Origin: Dehalococcoidales bacterium
Lineage (GTDB): Bacteria; Chloroflexota; Dehalococcoidia; Dehalococcoidales; UBA2162
Reading direction: 5' to 3'
Assembly (NCBI GenBank): GCA_020343555.1
Contig: CP070800.1
Span: 1,211,480-1,218,100, forward strand
Length of the DNA stretch: 6,621 nucleotides
In this document: positions 1-6,074 of the stretch, piece after piece
Numbering within the stretch: the stretch's first letter is position 1
Layout: every line of letters begins with the position of its first letter
Position numbers and translations under genes: made by a program
Notes under the pieces: model-generated
What the model saw: only the letters and a program-made list of their open reading frames with translations
Database searches by the model: none
Told to the model about the DNA's origin: nothing

Positions 1-1027
1 ACCAGCCACTCATACCCCATTTCAGATTAACTGCTTCATACCCAAGTATATTTAGCAGGGCAACAATATGAGCGCTGGTATGTCCTGTTTCGCTGCAGAC
101 TACTATCCGCCGGTCAGAAGGGAGTTTGCATAGAAATTCTGTCTTGAAAATGTCGTACCACGGGATATTTATGCTTCCCGGGATGTGCCCGTTCAGATAG
201 ATGTCAGGCTCTCGTACATCGAGGACATAAGGCCATTCAAACCATTCTTCATTTTTACTCGGTACATAACCGAACGGTATTACCAGCATATCTTTGCCTT
301 CTTCTTCAAAGGGAGACATAGAAAAAGGACCGAAGTATTCGAACAGCGGATCATATAATGCCGTTGCTGAAATATTAGCTGGTCTAAAGTCTCCAAGATA
401 ATCATCAGCAGCGGACCATACAACTGCTGAGGGTGTTTTACCATCTGAGTGAATAACCGGAAACACGTACGTTTCATTCGATTCATGATTAATAGTGACG
501 GTATTCCGGTAGGATCGATTTTGCCATATAATATCTCTTTCTTGATCATATCGATCAGGAGCAGCTTTACGCTCTCTGGTCCATGAAGTCATACCCCATT
601 TAAGGTTTACGGCTTCGTATCCCATCACACTGAGAATGGTTGCTGCCTGCCCTCCGGTTTGTCCGGTATTGCTGCAGACAACTATCCTCCTGTCTCTCGG
701 TAAAGAGGTAAGCATCTTAAGCTGAGTGATTTTCCTCCAGGGAATATGAATTGCGCTGGGGATGTGACCGTGATAATAGAGTTCCGGCATTTCCGAATCG
801 GGACTGCGAAGATCAACGATGACAGGTCCATCATGAAAGTCTGGATTATACGTCTCCATCTCCAGTCTCGCCATAAAGGTGGTTTCAACTATACTGCCGC
901 ACAGGTCTTTCGCGGTGATGTAAAGTGGTTTACCTGAAGATATATACTCATCGGCTGCTTTGCGAACTATCTCGAAGGCTGATTGTTTTTCTTTAGTTTT
1001 TCCGGGTTCACGCGTTTTCACAGTCAT
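1..1027 (-). CDS. Tandem rhodanese-domain protein, C-terminus cut off by the window edge
   Basis: About 342 residues are visible, running off the left edge. Two rhodanese-like domains lie in tandem after a charged, soluble N-terminus of about 45 residues with no signal peptide. Domain 1 (about 68-150) has VIVDLRSPD, then GHIPSAIHIPW, then the loop at C118 (IVVCSNTGQTGG), then GYEAVNLKWGMTSW. Domain 2 (about 266-342) repeats the plan: VLDVREPD, GHIPGSINIPW, a loop at C311 (IVVCSETGHT) and GYEAVNLKWGMSGW. Rhodaneses move sulfane sulfur through a loop cysteine, so a cytosolic sulfurtransferase or persulfide-handling role is the family expectation. Both loops end in Thr rather than Arg. The cysteine sits one residue earlier than in the usual VVYCxxGxR pattern, so activity is uncertain. 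I chose the start at 1027 because AGAGG lies 8 bases upstream; the in-frame ATG at 1033 is only 2 bases from it. The next gene diverges. Confidence 0.9.
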   Translation of the reverse strand, partial: MTVKTREPGKTKEKQSAFEIVRKAADEYISSGKPLYITAKDLCGSIVETTFMARLEMETYNPDFHDGPVIVDLRSPDSEMPELYYHGHIPSAIHIPWRKITQLKMLTSLPRDRRIVVCSNTGQTGGQAATILSVMGYEAVNLKWGMTSWTRERKAAPDRYDQERDIIWQNRSYRNTVTINHESNETYVFPVIHSDGKTPSAVVWSAADDYLGDFRPANISATALYDPLFEYFGPFSMSPFEEEGKDMLVIPFGYVPSKNEEWFEWPYVLDVREPDIYLNGHIPGSINIPWYDIFKTEFLCKLPSDRRIVVCSETGHTSAHIVALLNILGYEAVNLKWGMSGW

Positions 1028-1170
1028 ATTCATTACCTCTAATCACGTCTTTTCAATTGTAGTGCAGGTGTAATAAATATACTAACATAAAGTAGAGTGG
1101 GTAATAAAACTGATAACGAAGGTCAACTTTATGTGTTTTAACATATATCTATAAGCAGTGATTATATTAC

Positions 1171-1198
1171 TTGTTACTAACAATTCTTAACGCTTAAG
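1171..1198. repeat. Two adjacent short inverted repeats upstream of the PurF-like gene
   Basis: TTGTTA-C-TAACAA (1171-1183) is a perfect 6-bp inverted repeat around one base. CTTAA-CGC-TTAAG (1186-1198) follows two bases later. Operators of dimeric regulators often look like this, and the first resembles the GTAACAATTGTTAC palindrome at 3577-3590. They lie about 130 bases upstream of the proposed -10 box of the PurF-like gene, which is far for simple repression. A regulatory role is inference only. Confidence 0.35.
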
Positions 1199-1304
1199 CT
1201 GTCAGAGATACTATTACAAAACAATTATTAACTCCTCATTCAGAAATAACGCTGGCACTTCATTAATCTGAATTTGAATAATCCCCTTCAAGCAGGAGAA
1301 TAAG

Positions 1305-1334
1305 TTTCGATACAGGGTACTTTTAGGGTATAAT
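1305..1334 (+). promoter_or_regulatory. Probable sigma70-type promoter of the PurF-like gene
   Basis: A perfect TATAAT is at 1329-1334, with a weak -35 (TTTCGA, 1305-1310) 18 bases upstream. Transcription would start near 1341 and leave a leader of about 45 bases carrying GGAGG at 1375-1379. The -10 is strong and well placed, but the -35 matches only half of the consensus, so an activator may help or the match may be chance. Confidence 0.5.
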
Positions 1335-1385
1335 CATTTGGATTGACTTTCTCGTTTTTCTGAATATTAACATTGGAGGATGCTT

Positions 1386-2750
1386 ATGCCCGGCTTCTTC
1401 GCACTTAGTATTGATCCCAAAGAATACAAAGGTGTTTTCCTGGATGACCTGTTCTGGTCAACTTTTTACCAGCAGCATATGGGTGAAAGCTACGCAGGTC
1501 TGACGACATACAACGATGGGAAAATAAAAATCCGCACACATCGAGGTTTGTTCAGACCGAACTTCAGCACCGACATGGACGGGCTCGAAGGAACGATGGG
1601 GATAGGGTATTGCGGTGACAATCGAGAACCTATTCTGGTTGATTCGAACCTGGGAGAATTTTCTATCTGTTTTTCAGGTAATATCATCAACCAGTCAGAG
1701 CTGGTAAAAGAATACAAAGAACGGGGTCATTCATTTGCCTGGGGTGGAACCGATGTTGAGATAATTGCCAAGCTCATTGCAGAGGGTGACGGCTTTGTTG
1801 ACGGTATCCAGATGATGAATGAGAAAGTAAAGGGATCATTCTCAATAGCCATACTCGCCCACGAAGGTATATACATGGCTTCTGATCCCAGTGGTCGTTG
1901 GCCACTGGTACTTGGTGAAAAGCAGGGAGCTATTGCGGGTACCATCGATCCCATCGGCTTCGATAACTCGGGATTCGGTTATAAGCGCGACCTATACCCC
2001 GGGGAAATTATCCTGCTTAGAGGAAGCACTGTAGAGACAAAAGGCAAGCTGGAAGGTTCGAACAGTCAGATTTGTACTTTTGTATGGGTATACACAAATT
2101 TCCCGAATTCGATATTTAAGGGTATACCGGTTTCCGCAGTAAGAAAAAGACTCGGTGCTGTACTTGCCAAACGTGACATAGAGAAGGGTTTTATTCCTGA
2201 TATTGTCGCTCCCGTTCCTGACTCCGGAAGATTCTGCGCTATCGGGTATCACCAGGAATTCTGCCGCCAGATAAACGAAGGAAAGATAGACAGAATTCCT
2301 GAATATGATGAAGTAGTGATGAAATATCCATACGCCGGCAGAAGCTATCCTCGATTAAGCCAGGATGAAAGAGATATGGAAGCTCATATCAAACAATTAA
2401 GAAGCGGCGAAAAATATGATGGGAAGAAACTCGTAATTTGCGATGACTCGGTAAGACGGGGCACGCAGGTAGAGAAAAATCTTGTTCCAAAACTCCGCGC
2501 ATTGGGTATCAGCGAGATTCATTTCAGAGTATCAAATCCAGATTCAATTACATACTGCAAGTGGGGGAAGACAATTCAGAAAGGCGAATTGATAGCTACC
2601 AGGATACCTTCCATGACAAGAAGAGTTGAATTCCTTGGTATAGACAGTTTGGAATATCCTACTGTACAGGAACTGGCAGAGTCGATTGGGCTTCCACTTG
2701 AAACTCTTTGCGTCGACTGCGATCTACCCGGACAGCAGGAACTTATATAA
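1386..2750 (+). CDS. Amidophosphoribosyltransferase (PurF)-like protein lacking the N-terminal cysteine nucleophile
   Basis: This 454-residue protein has the architecture of Bacillus-type PurF, which makes phosphoribosylamine from PRPP and glutamine. The C-terminal phosphoribosyltransferase half looks intact: VPDSGR (277-282), YAGRSYPRLSQ (316-326) and the PRPP loop DDSVRRGTQ (353-361). Four cysteines, C230, C391 and the C442-x2-C445 pair, match the spacing of the [4Fe-4S] ligands of B. subtilis PurF. The N-terminal Ntn glutaminase half is degenerate. The protein starts MPGFF where PurF has MCG, so the catalytic Cys is replaced by Pro. The usual GHxRY segment reads GIGYCGDN (72-79), losing the glutamine-binding Arg. 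The later SGN (97-99) and D123 remain. It may use free ammonia, take ammonia from a partner, or have another role. GGAGG lies 6 bases before ATG 1386; ATG 1380 abuts it and was rejected. Upstream in frame is a stop at 1368. No other purine gene is visible in the window. Confidence 0.88.
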   Translation: MPGFFALSIDPKEYKGVFLDDLFWSTFYQQHMGESYAGLTTYNDGKIKIRTHRGLFRPNFSTDMDGLEGTMGIGYCGDNREPILVDSNLGEFSICFSGNIINQSELVKEYKERGHSFAWGGTDVEIIAKLIAEGDGFVDGIQMMNEKVKGSFSIAILAHEGIYMASDPSGRWPLVLGEKQGAIAGTIDPIGFDNSGFGYKRDLYPGEIILLRGSTVETKGKLEGSNSQICTFVWVYTNFPNSIFKGIPVSAVRKRLGAVLAKRDIEKGFIPDIVAPVPDSGRFCAIGYHQEFCRQINEGKIDRIPEYDEVVMKYPYAGRSYPRLSQDERDMEAHIKQLRSGEKYDGKKLVICDDSVRRGTQVEKNLVPKLRALGISEIHFRVSNPDSITYCKWGKTIQKGELIATRIPSMTRRVEFLGIDSLEYPTVQELAESIGLPLETLCVDCDLPGQQELI

Positions 2751-2760
2751 TCCATTCATT

Positions 2761-2797
2761 AAAAATCCCCCTGGATATCCAAGGGGATTTTTGTGTC
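2761..2797 (+). terminator. Rho-independent terminator of the PurF-like gene
   Basis: A perfect 10-bp stem (AAAAATCCCC at 2761-2770, GGGGATTTTT at 2783-2792) encloses CTGGATATCCAA, which can extend the stem through TGGA/TCCA after one mismatch. The 3' arm ends in a T run followed by TTGTGTC-type sequence. It begins 10 bases after the stop codon. The A-run in the 5' arm means it could also stop transcripts from the convergent ChrB-like gene. Confidence 0.88.
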
Positions 2798-2942
2798 TCA
2801 GCAAAAGAAAAATCTAATCAAGAGTAATTCCGCAGGTCTGTATAAGTAGCTTCTATCTGTTAAGCAAGGTGAAAGTATGTTAATACAATAAAAGATAAAG
2901 TGGCAAATTGAGAGTACAAAACAATTAGAAATGGGATAGAGT

Positions 2943-2967
2943 TGAGTAAACAGGTGATTATTACTCA
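2943..2967. repeat. Inverted repeat overlapping the end of the ChrB-like gene
   Basis: TGAGTAA (2943-2949) and TTACTCA (2961-2967) form perfect 7-bp arms around an 11-base loop. On the minus strand the hairpin contains the stop codon of the ChrB-like gene. No T run follows on either strand, so this is not a classical terminator. It may only shape the 3' end of the mRNA. Confidence 0.35.
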
Positions 2968-3515
2968 GGATTTGAATTGTTGTTATCGGCGTTGCCACCC
3001 GTAACATCGAACGTTTTCTCGGTAAATTCGGTAAGTTTCTTTTCGACTTCCTGAATGTTTTTCTCTACTTCACTCTTTAATTCTGTATCCCAATAGTCGC
3101 GTTTCGAGATTTCGTCAAACCACCGGTTGATCTTTTCAAGGTCCCCTTCAAGCTCTTCAACTTCTTCGAAATTGAACTCCTGTCTTTCATATTCCCATTC
3201 GATATGCTTTTTAGCCTTATGACATTCGGCTATAAGTTCGACGTATTCCTTTTCTCTTTCCTGTCTGAATTTTCTGATAGCTCTATCTTCCTGATCACGA
3301 TTGAAATGGGTGACTATATATAGATTAGCCGTACCTTCCATTTCTTCAACGGTTTGAACAATCTCTTGCACAGCTTCTTCCAGAGAATCGGTTTTCGGTA
3401 ACAACCATGCTCCTTCTGCTGAAAGAGCTCCCAGCTTTTTAAGCTGACGCCATACGAAAACACGTTTCCGTGAAGGTTCTGGCGGCAGCCAGTAACTGAA
3501 CAACAGCCATTCCAT
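2961..3515 (-). CDS. Stand-alone ChrB N-terminal-domain protein
   Basis: The 184-residue protein opens with WLLFSYWLPPEPSRKRVFVW (3-22), RQLKKLGAL and GAWLLP (35-40), the hallmark start of ChrB N-terminal domains. The rest also fits that domain: a central FRQEREKEYVELIAE segment, then charged helices (about 105-165, EEVEELEGDLEKINRWFDEISKRDYWD) likely to be coiled-coil. The last dozen residues (GGNADNNNSNPE) are a polar, probably disordered tail. In full-length ChrB this part precedes a chromate-resistance domain, and ChrB has been described as a chromate-responsive regulator. Here the C-terminal domain is absent with no sign of frameshift, so this appears to be a natural single-domain form. 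The opening recalls the PaaX-type regulator core (my impression). It is cytosolic. AGAGG lies 10 bases before the ATG. It diverges from the DinB-fold gene and shares its control region, so a local regulatory role is plausible but unproven. Confidence 0.8.
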   Translation of the reverse strand: MEWLLFSYWLPPEPSRKRVFVWRQLKKLGALSAEGAWLLPKTDSLEEAVQEIVQTVEEMEGTANLYIVTHFNRDQEDRAIRKFRQEREKEYVELIAECHKAKKHIEWEYERQEFNFEEVEELEGDLEKINRWFDEISKRDYWDTELKSEVEKNIQEVEKKLTEFTEKTFDVTGGNADNNNSNPE

Positions 3516-3529
3516 TTTATATTTACCTC

Positions 3530-3559
3530 TTGACAGAAATTATATCATATGTTTATACT
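3530..3559 (+). promoter_or_regulatory. Strong sigma70-type promoter of the DinB-fold gene cluster
   Basis: A perfect -35 TTGACA (3530-3535) and a 5/6 -10 TATACT (3554-3559) are separated by 18 bases. The start point would be near 3566, inside the first palindrome (3561-3574), so a protein bound there should block initiation. The -35 overlaps the ribosome binding site of the opposite gene. Confidence 0.8.
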
Positions 3560-3567
3560 AGTAACAA
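3539..3567 (-). promoter_or_regulatory. Promoter of the ChrB-like gene, facing the DinB promoter
   Basis: On the minus strand TTGTTA (3567-3562, 4/6 match) is followed after 17 bases by a perfect TATAAT (3544-3539). The start point would be near 3532, giving a very short leader just ahead of AGAGG (3530-3526). The -35 lies inside the first palindrome. This promoter occupies the same DNA as the DinB promoter, so the two cannot easily be used at once. Confidence 0.65.
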
Positions 3568-3590
3568 CCGTTACAAGTAACAATTGTTAC
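3561..3590. promoter_or_regulatory. Tandem palindromic operator between the ChrB-like and DinB-fold genes
   Basis: Two 14-bp sites, GTAACAACCGTTAC (3561-3574) and GTAACAATTGTTAC (3577-3590), are separated by AA, giving a 16-bp period. The second is a perfect palindrome; the first has perfect GTAAC/GTTAC arms with an altered centre. They cover the predicted DinB start point and the ChrB -35 box, where a repressor could control both genes. The binding protein is unknown; the adjacent ChrB-like protein is the obvious local candidate. Confidence 0.75.
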
Positions 3591-3617
3591 AATCTATTTT
3601 ATATCAAGGAGAAAATG

Positions 3618-4130
3618 ATGGAACTGATAAAAGGTTTTACAAAAAATGTTCTTAACGATCTCCAATCGAGTCTCGATACCGTTCTGGGAGGTTTAACCCA
3701 GGAGGAAATCTCCTGGAAACCGAAAGAAACTCTAAATTCGATCGGCTTGATATTGTTCCATACGTTTCGGACCGAGGATTTCTTTATTCAGGAACTGGTT
3801 AGGCAGCAAACACAGGTCTGGGAAAAAGAAAAATGGTTTGAAAAGTTCGGCTTTACGGCTGAAGAAAGAGGTAGACATTATCAGGAAGAACAGGTAAAGA
3901 CGTTTGTTTGTCCGGAATTAAGTTTGTTGGTAGATTACAATATATCTGTCAGAAGAGAGACTGATAGTTATATCTCTGGATTAACAGAAGACGAATACCA
4001 TAGAATTGTTACCACTCCACGCGGAGAAAGACCGGTATCCGGTTTTCTAAACAGTATTATCACTCACAGGGCTCAACACACAGGTGAAATTTCGTACCTC
4101 AGGGGATTGCAGCGCGGTTTGAACAAATAA
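3618..4130 (+). CDS. DinB-fold (YfiT/DinB superfamily) metal-binding protein
   Basis: The 170-residue protein has the usual length of the DinB four-helix family and its three-histidine metal site: H48 in LFHTFRTEDFF, then H150 and H154 in ITHRAQHTGEISYLRG. The N-terminal segment LNDLQSSLDTVLGGLTQEEISWKP and the region following GFLNSII are also typical. Family members bind a divalent metal; several are thiol-dependent S-transferases (bacillithiol, mycothiol) and many are damage- or stress-induced with unknown substrates. No substrate can be inferred here. I chose ATG 3618 because AAGGAG (3606-3611) lies 6 bases upstream; ATG 3615 is only 3 bases away. The open frame extends up to 3549, but that start lacks a ribosome site and would place the operators inside the gene. 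It heads a likely operon with the next gene and possibly the MATE pump, under a strong promoter with tandem operators. Confidence 0.88.
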   Translation: MELIKGFTKNVLNDLQSSLDTVLGGLTQEEISWKPKETLNSIGLILFHTFRTEDFFIQELVRQQTQVWEKEKWFEKFGFTAEERGRHYQEEQVKTFVCPELSLLVDYNISVRRETDSYISGLTEDEYHRIVTTPRGERPVSGFLNSIITHRAQHTGEISYLRGLQRGLNK

Positions 4131-4149
4131 TAGGACGAGGATTAAGAGA

Positions 4150-4551
4150 ATGGATAATAATGACAAGTATGCGGTGTGCAATCACTGCACCTATAAACTG
4201 GTGGCAATTGCCTACGAGAGAGCTCCGTGGTTCAGATTGTTCAGAGAACCTTTGAAACTCGGGATGCGATACCTGGTGTTTTTTCACAGGATAGACGCTA
4301 AAGAGTACGAGGCGAGAACACCGAGTTGTTATCGGTGTATCCGTTTTTATAAGACGGCTCTTTTCAAGAAGTCCGCCAGTTTTCGCTGGCTTCATGACAG
4401 GTTTAATCCCATATTCAACAATCTAATTTCGAAGATCGTGACCGATGAAGAGAGAAAGCAGGCGAAGCAGTACGCGGACGCCGCTTCATCCGGTAACATT
4501 ACCGAAGAAGAATCCAAGGAATGGATGGTAGGATTGAAATCCACTCTTTAA
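4150..4551 (+). CDS. Small conserved-looking protein with two CxxC pairs, function unknown
   Basis: I do not recognise this 133-residue protein as a named family. It has two cysteine pairs, C10-x2-C13 (VCNHCTYK) and C60-x2-C63 (SCYRCIRF), about 47 residues apart, which could hold one zinc ion or an Fe-S cluster. The part between and after them is basic and aromatic (ERAPWFRLFREPLKLGMRY; FRWLHDRFNPIFNNLI), and an acidic, alanine-rich tail follows (about 98-126). There is no signal peptide and no clear membrane span, so it should be cytosolic. It starts 19 bases after the DinB-fold stop, with GAGG at 4137-4140 nine bases before the ATG, so the two are almost certainly co-transcribed. A metal or redox helper role is only a guess. 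The long, clean frame and ribosome site argue that it is a real gene. Confidence 0.8.
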   Translation: MDNNDKYAVCNHCTYKLVAIAYERAPWFRLFREPLKLGMRYLVFFHRIDAKEYEARTPSCYRCIRFYKTALFKKSASFRWLHDRFNPIFNNLISKIVTDEERKQAKQYADAASSGNITEEESKEWMVGLKSTL

Positions 4552-4612
4552 AAATTGTAATTATTCTATGATGATATACTTGCCGATAATACCTGAAAGG
4601 ACGTAACAGTCT

Positions 4613-6016
4613 ATGAGTTCGAACACTAAAGGGCAGCAGAGACGTGAAGCAATGGGGCGTGATCCTATCTGGCGCCTGATGCTCCGTTTCTCAGCGCCGG
4701 CGGTTATATCGATGACAGTTGCGTCAAGCTACCAGCTTGTCGATGCCATGTTCGTTGGGCGTCTTGGCGAGGAAGCACTGGCAGCAATCAGCGTTACCTA
4801 TCCGCTGGCGCTTTCATTTACTGCTATCGCTTCAGGTACCGGTGTGGGTATAACGTCTCTGATATCCCGTAGTCTCGGAGCTGGTGATTCAAAAGGTGCC
4901 GATAAGGTCGTCGGTACGGCAATCGCACTATGTTTTATCCTGGCTGCGCTTATTGCCTTGATCTGTCTACCTAACCTGGATTGGATTTTGAAAACGCTTG
5001 GCGCGAATGAATCGGTGCTTCCCCTGGCGAGAGACTATGCTTCAATAATGGTGTATTCCATTCTCATTGCTTACTCATCGATGATATTTTCGAACATAAT
5101 CAGGGCCGATGGAAATCCAGTCTTCTCGAGTTCCGTAGCTGTCTCTTCTTCTCTGATAAATATAGCTCTTGATCCTGTGTTTATATTTGGATTCGGCTTT
5201 GTACCGGCACTGGGAATTAAAGGCGCCGCGATAGCCACGGTGATAGCCCAGGGAGTAAGTGTTACCGTATATCTTATATATATTCTGAAAGGCAGGACTG
5301 CTTATAATTACAGACTGTCATATTTTATACCTTCGTTAACAATAATCGGCGGTATTTATCGTGTAGGTGTGGCTTCGATATTAAGATCCGGAGCACAGTT
5401 TATCACGATGGGAGTTATCAACAGAACCGCTGCTTCATTCGGTGTGACTCCTCTGGCAGTAATGGGTGTCTTGGTTCGAGTAGGCAGATTCGTACTGATG
5501 CCATGCCTTGGCCTGGGACAGGGGATGCTGCCGCTGATCGGTTATAATTTCGGTGCTGAAAAGAAGAGGCGAATATCCGAACTTATTTTCAAGACCGGCA
5601 TAGTCGGTCTCAGCTGGACTGCAATTTGCTGGCTGGTGATCCAGCTTTTCCCGGAACAGGTGATGTCAGCATTCAACGTTGATCCCGGTTTCCTCGACGA
5701 AGGCAGGGACGCAATACGGATATATGGATTGTTGTACATCCTTCTGGGTGTACAGAATTTACCGGGATTCTTTTTCCAGGGTATTGGCAGGGGAATGCCG
5801 GCTTCGGTTCTCACACTGGTACGAAGTATGTTAATCCTGCTGCCGCTGGTACTTATATTACCCCGTTTCTTCGATGAAACTGGTATCTGGGCATCCTACC
5901 CGATTACGGATGCTTTGAGTATGATTATTTCAGTCGGTTGGATGATAAAGGAATTCAGGAAGCAGGGCATTGTGTACAAGTGGTGGCAGGACGAAACATC
6001 AGGGACTCTACAATAA
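4613..6016 (+). CDS. MATE-family multidrug/cation antiporter
   Basis: The 467-residue protein has the length and pattern of a 12-helix MATE exporter, which expels drugs or toxic organic compounds in exchange for Na+ or H+ across the inner membrane. The N-terminal RDPIWRLMLRFSAPAVISMT is followed by SSYQLVDAMFVGRLGEEALAAISV (about 38-61), the typical first-repeat signature. SLGAGDSKGADKVVGTAI follows, and the second repeat is marked by LGLGQGMLPLIGYNFGAEKKRR. Hydrophobic segments alternate to the C-terminus, which ends in a short polar tail. It looks closest to the MepA-type subfamily by eye; the substrate is unknown. The start at 4613 has AAGGA at 4597-4601, a rather long 11-base spacing, and no better in-frame start is near. 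It lies 61 bases after the CxxC gene on the same strand, with no terminator or convincing promoter between, so read-through from the DinB promoter is likely. Confidence 0.93.
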   Translation: MSSNTKGQQRREAMGRDPIWRLMLRFSAPAVISMTVASSYQLVDAMFVGRLGEEALAAISVTYPLALSFTAIASGTGVGITSLISRSLGAGDSKGADKVVGTAIALCFILAALIALICLPNLDWILKTLGANESVLPLARDYASIMVYSILIAYSSMIFSNIIRADGNPVFSSSVAVSSSLINIALDPVFIFGFGFVPALGIKGAAIATVIAQGVSVTVYLIYILKGRTAYNYRLSYFIPSLTIIGGIYRVGVASILRSGAQFITMGVINRTAASFGVTPLAVMGVLVRVGRFVLMPCLGLGQGMLPLIGYNFGAEKKRRISELIFKTGIVGLSWTAICWLVIQLFPEQVMSAFNVDPGFLDEGRDAIRIYGLLYILLGVQNLPGFFFQGIGRGMPASVLTLVRSMLILLPLVLILPRFFDETGIWASYPITDALSMIISVGWMIKEFRKQGIVYKWWQDETSGTLQ

Positions 6017-6031
6017 GAAAATCTTTGACAT

Positions 6032-6052
6032 AACCCCAACAGGAGTTTTCGC
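6032..6052. terminator. Weak hairpin between convergent genes, possible terminator
   Basis: AACCCC (6032-6037) and GGAGTT (6042-6047) pair with one internal mismatch around AACA, followed by TT and a T-rich stretch. The spot, in the 58-base gap between the MATE gene and the convergent gene, is where a terminator is expected. The stem is short and imperfect, so confidence is low. Confidence 0.3.
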
Positions 6053-6074
6053 TATTTAATACCCTGTATCATAG

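Larger units (their letters stand above)
1034..1385. other. AT-rich divergent intergenic region
   Basis: This gap separates the divergently transcribed rhodanese and PurF-like genes. Its outer ends hold the ribosome binding sites of both genes (AGAGG on the minus strand at 1040-1036, GGAGG on the plus strand at 1375-1379). A good -10 box for the PurF-like gene is at 1329-1334. Two small inverted repeats lie in the middle: TTGTTACTAACAA (1171-1183) and CTTAACGCTTAAG (1186-1198). I find no convincing paired -35/-10 for the rhodanese gene, although isolated minus-strand boxes exist (TTGACC at 1126-1121, TATATT at 1081-1076). No coding frame of credible length and no RNA gene is visible. Confidence 0.7.

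Noticed and set aside
1343..1370. TTGACT (1343-1348) with TATTAA (1365-1370) as a promoter for the PurF-like gene
   Set aside because: The start point would fall on the ribosome binding site, leaving no usable leader. The TATAAT at 1329 is better placed.
1380..1385. ATG at 1380 as the start of the PurF-like gene
   Set aside because: It directly abuts the GGAGG at 1375-1379 with no spacing; ATG 1386 has the normal 6-base spacing.
1490..2252. Minus-strand open frames inside the PurF-like gene
   Set aside because: They lie opposite a well-supported gene, have no ribosome sites and show no recognisable protein features.
2798..3007. Minus-strand open frame of 69 codons at 2798-3007
   Set aside because: It overlaps the C-terminal end of the ChrB-like gene in another frame, has low-complexity content and lacks a ribosome site.
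3561..3590. The 16-bp tandem repeat as a start of a CRISPR-like or iteron array
   Set aside because: There are only two copies, with no spacers, and their position on two promoters fits operators.
3549..3617. Longer DinB-fold protein starting at 3549
   Set aside because: There is no ribosome site before 3549. The extra residues are not DinB-like, the codons overlap a clear promoter and operator, and AAGGAG supports 3618.
4555..4590. A dedicated promoter for the MATE gene (TTGTAA at 4555, TATACT at 4575, GATAAT at 4585)
   Set aside because: The spacings are 14 or 24 bases, outside the workable range, so I do not call it.
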